From: Bog-950 sp964615305
GTDB taxonomy: Bacteria; Bacteroidota; Bacteroidia; Chitinophagales; LD1
Assembly: GCA_964615305.1 (NCBI GenBank)
Contig: CAZTNA010000013.1
Location: forward strand, 1 to 64,000
Reading direction: 5' to 3'
DNA: 64,000 bases
Shown here one piece after another: positions 1-9,137 of the stretch. The notes under the pieces are model-generated. The model was not told where the DNA came from and did not search any database. It saw only the letters and a program-made list of their open reading frames with translations. Both the position numbers and the translations under genes were made by a program. Position 1 is the stretch's first letter. Each line of letters starts with the position of its first letter.

Positions 1-492
1 GCCTGCTGCACCTGCGGGTCCTTGTGGACCTTGAGGTCCAGTGCTACCGTTGGCACCTGCTGCGCCTTGCGGGCCTGTAGGACCCACACCACCTGTAGGG
101 CCTACTGCTGTGGTAGGTTCCCACTGCATTGAGATACTATTGTAAACTAATGCCTGCCCGTTTAGCGGGGCGGTGGTTGATACATTTACTCCTCTTATTC
201 TGGCTACTACTGCTGCATTGAGTGTGCCTGTTACATCACCGGCTATGCCAATACCGGTGGGCAGGTCGCTTACCTGTATGGTAGAAGGTGTAAAGCGGGT
301 GCCGTCACCGCGCAGGTATTCACCGGTGTTGGCTGAGCCGTTTACGCGGTATCCGCTACCGCTGTTTACGTTTACATCGCCAACTACATCTAATTTGTAA
401 GCGGGGTTATTGGTGCCAATGCCCACATTGCTTTGAGCCGTAACCAGTTGAAAAGACGCGATAACGAGTAAGGAAAGTAGTGTTTTTTTCAT
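1..492 (-). CDS. Exported collagen-like (Gly-X-Y) fibre protein, C-terminus outside window
   Basis: Reading from the ATG at 492 to the left edge gives 164 open codons, so the gene is cut by the window border. The start is clear: a Lys-rich hydrophobic signal peptide (MKKTLLSLLVIASFQLVTAQ) with cleavage after AQ. Next comes SNVGIGTNNPAYKLDV, the usual N-terminus of Bacteroidota 'tail fiber domain' surface proteins, then a predicted beta-rich region, and from about residue 135 a run of Gly-X-Y triplets (GPTGPQGAAGANGSTGP) typical of bacterial collagen-like triple helices. Family members normally end in a short chaperone-like helical domain that cannot be seen here; a stump of such a domain lies at 11023-11251. 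It probably acts as a trimeric extracellular filament. No enzymatic role is suggested. Confidence 0.8.
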   Translation of the reverse strand, partial: MKKTLLSLLVIASFQLVTAQSNVGIGTNNPAYKLDVVGDVNVNSGSGYRVNGSANTGEYLRGDGTRFTPSTIQVSDLPTGIGIAGDVTGTLNAAVVARIRGVNVSTTAPLNGQALVYNSISMQWEPTTAVGPTGGVGPTGPQGAAGANGSTGPQGPQGPAGAAG

Positions 493-724
493 AGTATAAT
501 TTACTTTATTTTTATAAGAGTTCAAGTTGTGTGCCAAAGTGGGCTGATTGCGAAGTAAATATGTGTTTTGAGAGGTAAAATTAATTAAACTATGTTCAAA
601 TAAAATTGATACACAGAATAAAACTGTATAAAAAAAAAGTCTATAGCATAGAAATAATAGTACAAAAAAAGCTATTTAGCTGAAAGAGGTTTGCACAAAT
701 TCTTTCGTCAAAGATGTAATGCAT

Positions 725-2227
725 CTACAGCGTTCGTCTCCAGAACCGTAGCACCACGTTGCTGGGGCGGGTTTCAGTGGCGCTGCCGCTGCTCATGCCA
801 TTTACGGTTACTGTTATGGCGTGGCTGTGGTCCGGTATAGTATGTGAGTGTGCTGCCACGGTAGTGGTAGCTCTTGTTTTTATCCAGTGGCGGTGGGCAT
901 ACATATCTACAGTGTGGGTATGGTTCATGCAGTTGTCGTTTAGGCGGCCCATAAAATTGCCTACGGTATTGCGCCCGTCCCAGCCGGTGCCGCAGGGTGT
1001 TGGGTTATCGTTCATAGATAAATTTCGCACATTGCTGTTCACGTTATCGTCATAAGGTATATAAATGCTGCTGTTGAAAGGATTCACCGGTGACGAGGTC
1101 ATTCTAAAAAAACGTGAATCGAAATTGCCTGTGGCAGGGCTTCCGCCCCACCAAAAGTTCCAATCGCTGATGGTGTTACCATTTCCATCACCATTATCGT
1201 TGGTGTATTCGCGCGAGTCGTCATTGCTCCAGTGGCCGCCCCAGTTGTGGTTGTGGTTGCCGCTGGCCGATGAAGTAAGTATGCCGGCCCCGGCAGCCGA
1301 TCCGGTGGCGGAGTGCGTATGGTCTTTTACGGCATCGGCTTGTATAGTGCCGGTTAAAGCGGTGTTGGCTGCTACATTAGAGTTGCCGCCTTCGGCACGT
1401 ATAAACTGTCCGCTTTGCATGTCAGTAGATACCCATTGGGTGCAGGGGTACAAGGTATTGGGGTCGGCTGCGTTTACCCACTGCACATAGGTAGATCCAA
1501 TAGCCGGGGTGTTTACGTTTTGCCAGCAGCTGCCGGTGTAAATTTCGGTTGTGCCTAAGGTTGTGTTGTAGCGCAGTGTGCCTTGTGGCGGTGTGCCGGG
1601 GCGTTGAGCAGTGGTGCCGGTAGGTATTCTAATGCCGTCAGTAGTATTCAGTTCTACAGATACTGAAGCCGTGGTGGTGTTAAGCCCAACATTAGTACCG
1701 TTTTGGTAAAGCACTGAATTGCACGCTACACTTGTTGAGGTAAAAACCGGTACGTAACCGGCTGCAGCTGCGGCACAAAAAGAATCGGACGAAAAAGGGG
1801 CATCGGCCCAAATCGGTGCCACTCCTGCCCCTTGTGAGCGCAGTACCTGACCGGTCGTGCCAGCCGTATTGGCAGGCATAAAGGCATTATCTAATCTAAA
1901 GTTTCCGGTTACATGCAGCCGCTCTGAGGGGATGGCAGTGCCAATACCTGTAAAACCGGTGGTTTGCTTAATACGGATGCGTTCGGTTTGGTTGGTGCCC
2001 AATACAAAGTCTTGCCCATCGAGCGTGCCGGCAAAGTGTTCGAGTGCGCCTATTAAAGTGGTGCCGTACACGCCCGGCACAGCGGGGTTGGTGGTATTAG
2101 CGTTGCCAACTGTCCACCAGGGTATTCTACGGGTGGGGTTTATTACTTCATTTTGTGCGTAGGTGCTTACCTGCAGCAAACAAGCAAGCAGCAGCATGCA
2201 AATAAAAGGGCGGGTAGAAAATTTCAT
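725..2227 (-). CDS. Exported phage-fibre-like protein with six HxH motifs
   Basis: A 500-residue protein with a signal peptide (ends STYAQ near residue 25). Around residues 93-112 it has the GIGTAIPSERLHVTGNFRLD segment common to Bacteroidota fibre-like surface proteins. The C-terminal 200 residues resemble phage tail-collar or fibre-tip regions: Gly/Asn/Ser-rich, ending in ETRPSNVVLRFWRR. They hold six His-x-His pairs (303/305, 325/327, 436/438, 445/447, 460/462, 467/469). In the T4 long-tail-fibre tip such pairs coordinate iron ions along a trimer axis; using that here is inference. It is transcribed in the same direction as the collagen-like gene 232 bases downstream. No T9SS tail is visible, so how it reaches the surface is unclear. 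Confidence 0.7.
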   Translation of the reverse strand: MKFSTRPFICMLLLACLLQVSTYAQNEVINPTRRIPWWTVGNANTTNPAVPGVYGTTLIGALEHFAGTLDGQDFVLGTNQTERIRIKQTTGFTGIGTAIPSERLHVTGNFRLDNAFMPANTAGTTGQVLRSQGAGVAPIWADAPFSSDSFCAAAAAGYVPVFTSTSVACNSVLYQNGTNVGLNTTTASVSVELNTTDGIRIPTGTTAQRPGTPPQGTLRYNTTLGTTEIYTGSCWQNVNTPAIGSTYVQWVNAADPNTLYPCTQWVSTDMQSGQFIRAEGGNSNVAANTALTGTIQADAVKDHTHSATGSAAGAGILTSSASGNHNHNWGGHWSNDDSREYTNDNGDGNGNTISDWNFWWGGSPATGNFDSRFFRMTSSPVNPFNSSIYIPYDDNVNSNVRNLSMNDNPTPCGTGWDGRNTVGNFMGRLNDNCMNHTHTVDMYAHRHWIKTRATTTVAAHSHTIPDHSHAITVTVNGMSSGSATETRPSNVVLRFWRRTL

Positions 2228-2373
2228 TTCAATGGCAATTTCAGGATTCTAATATAGTTGTAAAATCAAAGTAAGTAAAATTATAACGTACATGTTCCAA
2301 TTCATTAGACGAATGGAAAGTATTCTGTTGAAACTACAAACGCATTCTATGGTCATGCAGCTATACTAAAAAA

Positions 2374-2381
2374 TACCTTTG
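2374..2381 (+). promoter_or_regulatory. Bacteroidota -7 promoter element (TACCTTTG)
   Basis: TACCTTTG matches the Bacteroidota sigma-A -7 consensus TAnnTTTG and lies 26 bases before the GTG start at 2408. No convincing -33 TTTG is seen at the expected distance, so this is a candidate only. Confidence 0.4.
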
Positions 2382-2407
2382 GCACGTTATACATTAAATA
2401 AGCATCA

Positions 2408-5400
2408 GTGTTAAAGAGGGCAATTGTTCTGTTTGCTGTTTCCATTTTTCTGTTAGCTGCAAAGGCTCAACAAACACAGGTATTTGTTGACCGCGAAGCA
2501 GCATTTAAAAACGGACTTGAGCTTTTTGATGAAGCCAACTATCTGAGCGCCCGACAGAAGTTTGAAGAAATATACAAGCAACTACCTGCTGTAAATACTT
2601 ATTCTAATCAAGTGCTTTTGCAAAATCTGGAGTACTATATAGCGGCCTGCGCTGCCGAAACCAATGATAAAGATGCGGAACAACTTCTGCTCAACTACAT
2701 TAAAAACCATCATGAAACCGATAAACGCAGATCGGTTTATTTCTACTTAGGTAAATACTATTACCGCAATGCGCGCTATGCCGATGCGGTTACGTACTTT
2801 ACCCAAGTGCAAATATCTGACCTTGCCAACAAGCAGATTTACGAATACAAATTTCAGTTGGGCTACGCTTATTTTACCAAAAAGAAATTTGCAGAAGCTA
2901 AACCCCTGTTCAACTCAGTAAAAGATATTAAAGACAAATACTACTACCCGGCTACTTACTACTATGCATTTATCTGTTTTTATACCAAAGACTATACCGA
3001 TGCGCTCGATAACTTTTTGCGCATAGAAGATTCGAAAATGTATGCCACCGTAATTCCCTATTATGTAGCACAGATTTATTATCTAAAAAAAGATTACGAC
3101 AAAACAATTGCTTACATAAACAAGGCGCTGCTGCGGGGCGAAATACAATACAAAGATGAAATGAGGTTTTTGCTTGGCAAAGCGTATTTTCAGAAAAGCG
3201 AATATGCCAAAGCTTATCCACTGCTGAACGATTACATCAGCAAGTCAAGCAAGGTGTCAAAAGAAGACATATATCAGTTGGGCTACTGCGCCTATAAAAA
3301 TTCTGACTACTCCAAGGCCATTGAAAACTTTAAACAACTTAATCTGCTGGACGATACGCTGGGTCAAAATGCCACGTACGCTATGGCCGACTGTTACTTA
3401 AAACTTAACCAAAAAGATAAAGCCCGCAGCGCATTTCAAAGTGCTGCAGCCAAAGCATACGACATTACCATTCAACAAAATTCGTTGTTTAACTACGGCA
3501 AGCTGTCGTTTGAGTTGGGGTATAGTTCCGAAGCTATACAAAGTTTCGAAACGTATTTAGAAAAATTTAAGTCGGGAAACTACACTGAAGAAGTAAACGA
3601 ACTGCTGGCTGCCGCTCTGGTACAAACAAAAAATTACGAGCGGGCTTACCGCATTATGGAAACACTTCAGACGCAAAGTGTGTTAATTAAACAAGCATAT
3701 CAGAAGGTTACGTATTTCAGGGCTATAGAATTGTTTAATGACGGCAAAACCGATGAAGCGCAACTGCTCTGCGATAAGTCACTGACCAATCCGCTGGATG
3801 TAGAACTGCAGGCGCTGGCACTCTATCTGAAAGCTGAAATACTATACAAAAAAGAGAACTATTCCGAAGCGGCTCAAAACTACCAACGCTTTGCTCAATA
3901 TGCTACCCCTGCGATAGATAAGAAAGGCGAAGCGTCAAAGTTTCGCACGTACTATAACGCTGGCTATTGCTATTTTAAACTGAAGAACTACACCGATGCT
4001 GCCACTTATTTCAGCAGCGCCATAGCTGAATCGGCAGCTACCGGTGATGCTAGAGGTAAAACATCTCTGCTGCCCGATTTATATCTGCGCTATGCCGACT
4101 GCTCATTTATTACTAAAAGTTACAGCAGCGCCATAATCGCATACAGTAAAATAACCGATATGAACTGGACCGGTGGCGACTATGCACAATATCAAAAGGG
4201 AATAATACTCGGCTTGCAGGGCAAAGACGATGAAAAAGTAACGGCATTAAACAGTTTACTTTCTAAGTACCCGGGCAGCAACTATGCCGACCCGGCTGGC
4301 TACGAAATAGGTGAAACGTATATGCAGAACGGCAACTTTGCTTCGGCACGCGCAGCTTATCAAAGTATTATTTCCAGGAACCCCAACAGCCAGTTATTGC
4401 CTCGGTGTTATTTAAAAATAGCGGTTATAGACTACAACAGCGGCAAAAAGGAAATGGCCATTGACGATTACCAAACGGTTGTAAAAAAATATCCGAAGAG
4501 CAACGAAGCGCAAGAAGCCCTCTCGGCACTAAAAGATATTTATGTAGAAGTTGGCCGTGCCGATGAGTATTTCGATTTTGTAAAGAACAATTCGAACATT
4601 ACGGTTAACTCGGCCGAGCAGGATTCTCTTACTTACCAGAGCGCAGAACTTGCCTACCATGCCAGCGACTGCCCGCGCGCTATCCGCTTATACGACACAT
4701 ACCTCACTAAATTCAGCAATGGATTTTTTGCGGCAGAAGCCAACTGGAAAAAAGCCGAGTGCCACATAAAAGCCAAAGAATATATCTCTGCCTTGACAGC
4801 TTATGAGGCCATAGTACAAAACAAATACAGCAAGTATTATGAAAAAGCCCTGTTGAAGAGTTCGGGTATTGCCTACTATGAGCTAAAAGACTATGCCAAA
4901 GCAAGTGCGTTTTACAAGCAGCTGTACATAGCTTCTACATCTGCTCAAAATACCTACACGGCTCTTGTTGGTATGCTGCGGTCAGCTGTGAATCTTAACC
5001 GCACCGATGAAGTAATTGAATTTGCCGACCAGTTTATTAACTCAGGTGTTGCCAAAGATGCCGATTTGCAGGAAGCTGTTTATGTCAAGGGCAAAGCTTA
5101 TTACAGCAAGGGAGATAAAGACTTTGCGTTGGGGGTATTTAACCGCGTAACTGAAATGCCGGTTAGTGAGAAAGCAGTAGAAGCCAAATACATGGTAGCC
5201 AAAATTTTATACGAGCAAAAAAATTACAAAAACTCGCTCGACACTTGTTTCCGGGTTAAGAATAAATACAGTAGTTATGAATATTGGGTAGCAAAAACTT
5301 TCTTACTGATAGCCGATAACTATTATGCCATGGGAAATTCTTTTCAAGCCAAAGCTACTCTCGAAAGTATAATAGAGAACTACGATGGCGATGCAGCAGT

Positions 5401-5524
5401 GCTCGATGAAGCTAAAGCCAAACTGGCAGTTATTCGCACCGAAGAGTTGAATAAGTCGAAAATAATGCAGATAGCACCTGCCGATACGTTGATTATGGAA
5501 ACAGATTCGCTGATAAACAACTAA
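2408..5524 (+). CDS. Giant exported tetratricopeptide-repeat protein
   Basis: A 1038-residue protein that starts at GTG; the start fits because MLKRAIVLFAVSIFLLAAKAQ is a good signal peptide. The rest is almost entirely TPR-like helical hairpins. Repeated patterns such as YYLGKYYYRNARYADAVTYF, YPLLNDYISKS and FLLGKAYFQKSEYAKAYPLL show the Ala/Tyr spacing of TPR units, at least twenty of them, from about residue 30 to 1010. It probably forms a periplasmic or outer-membrane scaffold for protein contacts. The next gene starts two bases after the stop and encodes an outer-membrane barrel, so the two are almost certainly co-transcribed and may form one envelope complex. The pairing is conserved in my experience of Bacteroidota genomes but I know of no assigned function. 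Confidence 0.85.
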   Translation: MLKRAIVLFAVSIFLLAAKAQQTQVFVDREAAFKNGLELFDEANYLSARQKFEEIYKQLPAVNTYSNQVLLQNLEYYIAACAAETNDKDAEQLLLNYIKNHHETDKRRSVYFYLGKYYYRNARYADAVTYFTQVQISDLANKQIYEYKFQLGYAYFTKKKFAEAKPLFNSVKDIKDKYYYPATYYYAFICFYTKDYTDALDNFLRIEDSKMYATVIPYYVAQIYYLKKDYDKTIAYINKALLRGEIQYKDEMRFLLGKAYFQKSEYAKAYPLLNDYISKSSKVSKEDIYQLGYCAYKNSDYSKAIENFKQLNLLDDTLGQNATYAMADCYLKLNQKDKARSAFQSAAAKAYDITIQQNSLFNYGKLSFELGYSSEAIQSFETYLEKFKSGNYTEEVNELLAAALVQTKNYERAYRIMETLQTQSVLIKQAYQKVTYFRAIELFNDGKTDEAQLLCDKSLTNPLDVELQALALYLKAEILYKKENYSEAAQNYQRFAQYATPAIDKKGEASKFRTYYNAGYCYFKLKNYTDAATYFSSAIAESAATGDARGKTSLLPDLYLRYADCSFITKSYSSAIIAYSKITDMNWTGGDYAQYQKGIILGLQGKDDEKVTALNSLLSKYPGSNYADPAGYEIGETYMQNGNFASARAAYQSIISRNPNSQLLPRCYLKIAVIDYNSGKKEMAIDDYQTVVKKYPKSNEAQEALSALKDIYVEVGRADEYFDFVKNNSNITVNSAEQDSLTYQSAELAYHASDCPRAIRLYDTYLTKFSNGFFAAEANWKKAECHIKAKEYISALTAYEAIVQNKYSKYYEKALLKSSGIAYYELKDYAKASAFYKQLYIASTSAQNTYTALVGMLRSAVNLNRTDEVIEFADQFINSGVAKDADLQEAVYVKGKAYYSKGDKDFALGVFNRVTEMPVSEKAVEAKYMVAKILYEQKNYKNSLDTCFRVKNKYSSYEYWVAKTFLLIADNYYAMGNSFQAKATLESIIENYDGDAAVLDEAKAKLAVIRTEELNKSKIMQIAPADTLIMETDSLINN

Positions 5525-5526
5525 TC

Positions 5527-7146
5527 ATGAAAAGCCATACCACCATCCGGCATTTTTTTGTTTTCGCCCTGCTTGGCATAGCGGCTAACAACCTGTTGGC
5601 GCAAGGGGTAGGCAACGAAGAAGTTATTGTAGTTAAAGAGTATGAAGCTAAAATTTCAGATGCACAGAAAATAAACATACAACCCAACATACCTGAAATT
5701 GAAGAAACAAAACCTGTGTTGAGTTACAGCATACCTGCTAAAGATTACAAAGACGGGGTGTTTGAAACCAGCAATATGAAACCTGTTTCAATGAGTAAAG
5801 AAAAATGGGAAAAGTTTAACTCCGGGTTTGTAAAAATTGGTTTCGGGAGTCAGATTATGCCTATTGCCCAACTGGCCTACAACGACAACCGAACCAAAAA
5901 CCTGAAATTTGGTATATGGTACAACCATCTTTCGGCCCGCGAGTTTAAGGTGAAAAACCAAAGGTTTTTAGATGATGAAGCCGGTGCTTATGTAAAGTAC
6001 TTTCCTAAAACAGTTGAATTTGGCACCAACTTTACTTTTAGAAATTACCGTACGCACTTTTACGGTACCGACAGTTCGTTTGAAGCTAAAAACGTGAGAC
6101 AGGTTTTTAGAACTTACGATGCGCAGGTATATGTAAGAAGCGCGCAACGCAACAAATACGATTTAGATTTTAACCAATCAGTACACTTCAACTATCTGCA
6201 GGAAACTTTCGGTAAAGCTAATGAATGGTTTATTGCCGGAAATACAACAATTGGTAAAGGTTTTTTGAAGCACCACGAAGCAGGCTTCCAGTTTAATTTT
6301 GATATATCTAGACTTAAAAACGATTCGCTGGTTTCTTTGCAACGCAGCATTATTACTCCGCTATTTGGCTATGGTTTTAATAACGATGACTGGAAGGCAA
6401 AAGCTTATTTGGGTATAACAGTAGATGGCAGCAAAGTGATTTTTGCTGCTGATGTGCATTTAGAAAAACGCTTTTATAAGCATGCGCTTATTGGTTATAT
6501 CAACTATTGGCACGGACTTAGGAAAAACTCACTGCTTTCGCTTTCGCAGACAAATAATTTTATCCGCAATTATGTAGAAGTTCAAAACTCAACAGTAGGT
6601 GATTTGAGTTTAGGGCTTAAAGGATCTTTGCAAAATTTCAGTTACAATATTGCTTTTCATTTAAATCACGTGGTCAACTTTCCGTTTTTTATTACCGATA
6701 CACTTGACACTAAACGTTTTTTGGTAGTTTACAATGGCAATGCGCTGGTATATAATTTCCATTTCGAAAGCGGCTACAACGTGCGCGAATGGTTACGGCT
6801 TTCGGTGGTTGGCGACTACAACTATTACCAGCTAAAACTGCAAACACGCCCTTGGCACGAGCCGGCTTTTAAGGTTACCCTTCGCGCTAACTATGTTTGG
6901 AAAAATAAAATATCAGTGGGTATAGATGTGTATGGTATTACGGCTGCTTATGCCCGAGTTACCGATTTGCAGGAGCGTAAACTTAATGGCACTGCCGATA
7001 TCAACATTTCATTGGAGTACATTCTGAACAAGAATTTCGCCTTTTTCGGCAACCTGAATAATATAGCGAACTTCAAGTACCAGCGATGGAACAACTACCC
7101 AAGCTACGGCATAAACGGTAATGTTGGAGTTAAGTTTTCATTTTAG
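5527..7146 (+). CDS. Outer-membrane beta-barrel protein, partner of the TPR protein
   Basis: A 539-residue protein with a signal peptide ending near LLAQG, then a conserved stretch reading VIVVKEYEAKISDAQKI. After a linker of about 60 residues (periplasmic) comes a series of alternating polar/aromatic strands such as FKVTLRANYVWKNKISVGID, ending in KFSF, a C-terminal aromatic typical of outer-membrane barrels. It lacks a TonB plug of normal form and is short for a TonB-dependent receptor, so a barrel of roughly 16-18 strands with a small N-terminal domain is more likely. It begins two bases after the TPR gene. Function unknown; transport, adhesion or anchoring of the TPR protein are all possible. 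Confidence 0.75.
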   Translation: MKSHTTIRHFFVFALLGIAANNLLAQGVGNEEVIVVKEYEAKISDAQKINIQPNIPEIEETKPVLSYSIPAKDYKDGVFETSNMKPVSMSKEKWEKFNSGFVKIGFGSQIMPIAQLAYNDNRTKNLKFGIWYNHLSAREFKVKNQRFLDDEAGAYVKYFPKTVEFGTNFTFRNYRTHFYGTDSSFEAKNVRQVFRTYDAQVYVRSAQRNKYDLDFNQSVHFNYLQETFGKANEWFIAGNTTIGKGFLKHHEAGFQFNFDISRLKNDSLVSLQRSIITPLFGYGFNNDDWKAKAYLGITVDGSKVIFAADVHLEKRFYKHALIGYINYWHGLRKNSLLSLSQTNNFIRNYVEVQNSTVGDLSLGLKGSLQNFSYNIAFHLNHVVNFPFFITDTLDTKRFLVVYNGNALVYNFHFESGYNVREWLRLSVVGDYNYYQLKLQTRPWHEPAFKVTLRANYVWKNKISVGIDVYGITAAYARVTDLQERKLNGTADINISLEYILNKNFAFFGNLNNIANFKYQRWNNYPSYGINGNVGVKFSF

Positions 7147-7254
7147 CTGCATGCCATAGTTTAATAATAGCCAATTGGCGGTAAAGCAGCCAGTAAAAAT
7201 GTTTGCCGAATGAAAGCTTACTATATATACAGATGTAAAATTACTTAGCTATTT

Positions 7255-7950
7255 ATGCCGTTCTATTATTATAGTGCCGTGAACCAATGGACACACTTAT
7301 TTGCTACTAACTGGAAACAGGCGTTTAATAACAAGCGCTTTATTTCGTTTTATCTTGTAAACTTAATTGGAAGTTATTTGTTGTATATGTATGTAGTACG
7401 CATACTGGTAGAAAATCGTTTTGCCGGTGGCCCTGTGTTGCGTGATATGCTTCAGCAGTATCTTACACCATACGATTTTTCACTGCCTATTTTTGTGCTT
7501 ACTTACGGAAGCATAATTGCCTATGTTATATACGTACTGCCCAGACCAGTTTACGTTTATTACGCTGCGCGGGTGTTTTTGGTGGTGTTTTTGTTAAGAG
7601 CACTATTCATTCATCTAGTACCTTTGTCACCTCCAACGGGTTTTTTGTATTTAAACGATCCTTTTCTCGACTGGATTGTAGGAGATAACCATGAGATAAT
7701 GAACGATTTGTTTTTTTCGGGGCATGTGGCAGATATCTGTGTGTTTATTTTTTGTTGTAACACCCGCTGGTTAAAGTATTTACTTATTATGAGTGCAACA
7801 ACAGTGGCTTTGCTTATAGTTTGGCAACGTGTGCACTATACTGCCGATGTAATTGCCTCACCGTTTTTTGCCTACACATGTTACCGGCTGTTGGCAGCAG
7901 GCAGATTAGACAGAGCCATTGGTCAAGTGGCTCGTCAACCTATTTGGTAA
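7255..7950 (+). CDS. Membrane PAP2-family enzyme of the sphingomyelin-synthase type
   Basis: A 231-residue polytopic protein with about six membrane segments. Two motifs match the catalytic boxes of sphingomyelin or inositol-phosphorylceramide synthases and the related PAP2_C family: MNDLFFSGHVADI around residues 149-161, and RVHYTADVIASPF around 192-204. The expected His-His-Asp triad would be His157, His194 and Asp198. RALFIHLVPLSPP (115-127) resembles the earlier Arg/Pro motif. Such enzymes move a phospho-headgroup between phospholipid and ceramide (or act as lipid phosphatases) in the membrane. Bacteroidota are known to make sphingolipids, which makes a ceramide-headgroup role plausible. 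It stands alone, 108 bases after the barrel gene and convergent with the cytochrome gene. Confidence 0.75.
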   Translation: MPFYYYSAVNQWTHLFATNWKQAFNNKRFISFYLVNLIGSYLLYMYVVRILVENRFAGGPVLRDMLQQYLTPYDFSLPIFVLTYGSIIAYVIYVLPRPVYVYYAARVFLVVFLLRALFIHLVPLSPPTGFLYLNDPFLDWIVGDNHEIMNDLFFSGHVADICVFIFCCNTRWLKYLLIMSATTVALLIVWQRVHYTADVIASPFFAYTCYRLLAAGRLDRAIGQVARQPIW

Positions 7951-7958
7951 GATTAGTT

Positions 7959-8378
7959 TTACTTGCATGCTTTTAGTGTTTCTTCTACCTTTCTGGCATT
8001 TGTTTGCTGTTCAGAGTTAAGAAACTCCTGAGCAATAAAATTCATAAGGTTAGCAATTTGAATTTCGTTGAGTTGTATAGGATACATGGGCTGATCATAC
8101 ACTACTCCGTTGACTGTTATGGGGTGATTTATTCCATTTACAATCCAACAAGGTATAGAATCGAATTTTTGTTTTGCCAAATCCGGATCGGTTAATGGCG
8201 GCACTAAACTTTTTATGCCTTCACCGCTATTGCCATGGCACTGCGAACATTTGGAGGTGTAAGCACTTTTGCCCGGATGTTGTATTCTGCCGTTTGAAAC
8301 AACGTTGTAAACAAAAACCACCACTATTGCCACAATGGCAAAAGGAGCCAGAAGTTTTGCAATTTTATTTATGTTCAA
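7959..8378 (-). CDS. Membrane-anchored c-type cytochrome
   Basis: A 139-residue protein with one N-terminal membrane segment (residues 9-27) and then a small mono-haem cytochrome c domain. CSQCH (44-48) binds haem covalently, and Met98 in QPMYPIQL is the likely sixth ligand, followed by the usual C-terminal helix (IANLMNFIAQEF). It would face the periplasm and carry electrons to a terminal oxidase or other reductase. It begins 11 bases after the SCO1-like gene, so the two are probably co-transcribed. SCO proteins deliver copper to cytochrome oxidase, which supports a role near the oxidase. Confidence 0.88.
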   Translation of the reverse strand: MNINKIAKLLAPFAIVAIVVVFVYNVVSNGRIQHPGKSAYTSKCSQCHGNSGEGIKSLVPPLTDPDLAKQKFDSIPCWIVNGINHPITVNGVVYDQPMYPIQLNEIQIANLMNFIAQEFLNSEQQTNARKVEETLKACK

Positions 8379-8389
8379 TGCAATTTGGG

Positions 8390-9019
8390 TTAAGGTTTTT
8401 CTTGCAACAGTATATCTATTTCTTGCAGCAGTTTGTCCACGCTTTTTTCGTCAACCCCATCATAGTACCCACGTATCTGTCGTTTAGTATCTGCCAACAC
8501 AAAATTGCCACTGTGTACATGCCCGCCCGGAGCATCGGGGTCTTCGGCAGCGCTCACTAAAAACTTTTCGGCAGTTGAGTATATAGAATCTTTATTTCCG
8601 GTAAGGAAATTCCACTTGCTGCTAAGTACTCCTAACTTGTGAGCGTACGCCTTCAGACGCGGCACCGAGTCGCGGGTGGGATCAATGGTAAAGGCGAGAA
8701 TGACTATACGCTCGTTGTTTTTGTATTTATCGTACACACGCAGCATTTGCTGCTGCATTTTGGGGCAGATGCTCGGGCAGGCGGTAAAGAAAAATTCAGT
8801 GATAAAGATTTTGTTCTCCGTAGCAGATGAATTCACCAAAGCGCTGTCCTGATTCAGATATTCGAAAGCGGGGAGGGTGTAAGCCACACTGTCAATAATT
8901 GTTTGGTTGTTCTCGGTTCGGGTAACTGCTTTTTTTTCGCCATACACCGGCAGGGTAGGGGTAGTATTGCAGGACGCTAATAGCAGAAAAAGGGAAAAAA
9001 ATACAGCGTTGGTTTTCAT
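8390..9019 (-). CDS. SCO1/SenC-family copper chaperone lipoprotein
   Basis: A 209-residue protein of the SCO1/SenC thioredoxin-fold family. It has the copper-binding ACPSICPK (CxxxC) motif after the FITEFFFT strand, and the partner His in HVHSGNFVLAD. SCO proteins load CuA of cytochrome c oxidase in the periplasm. I chose the ATG at 9019 because it gives a lipoprotein signal (FSLFLLLASC, lipobox Cys at residue 17). The upstream ATG-equivalent at 9088 would bury that signal behind 23 extra residues. It is followed at 11 bases by the cytochrome c gene. Confidence 0.88.
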   Translation of the reverse strand: MKTNAVFFSLFLLLASCNTTPTLPVYGEKKAVTRTENNQTIIDSVAYTLPAFEYLNQDSALVNSSATENKIFITEFFFTACPSICPKMQQQMLRVYDKYKNNERIVILAFTIDPTRDSVPRLKAYAHKLGVLSSKWNFLTGNKDSIYSTAEKFLVSAAEDPDAPGGHVHSGNFVLADTKRQIRGYYDGVDEKSVDKLLQEIDILLQEKP

Positions 9020-9137
9020 GCTGCAAGAATAAAAATCTGAAAGAGGAAATATAAGAGTGCAAAAACGGATGAGTTTCTTATACAGCAACCGTTACTTGGG
9101 GAAGTTGAAACCGAAAACCTGAACCGTAAAAATGGTA

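Noticed and set aside
1..2227. Prophage remnant suggested by fibre-like genes
   Set aside because: Both have Sec signal peptides and Bacteroidota surface-protein N-termini; there are no capsid, terminase, portal or integrase genes nearby.
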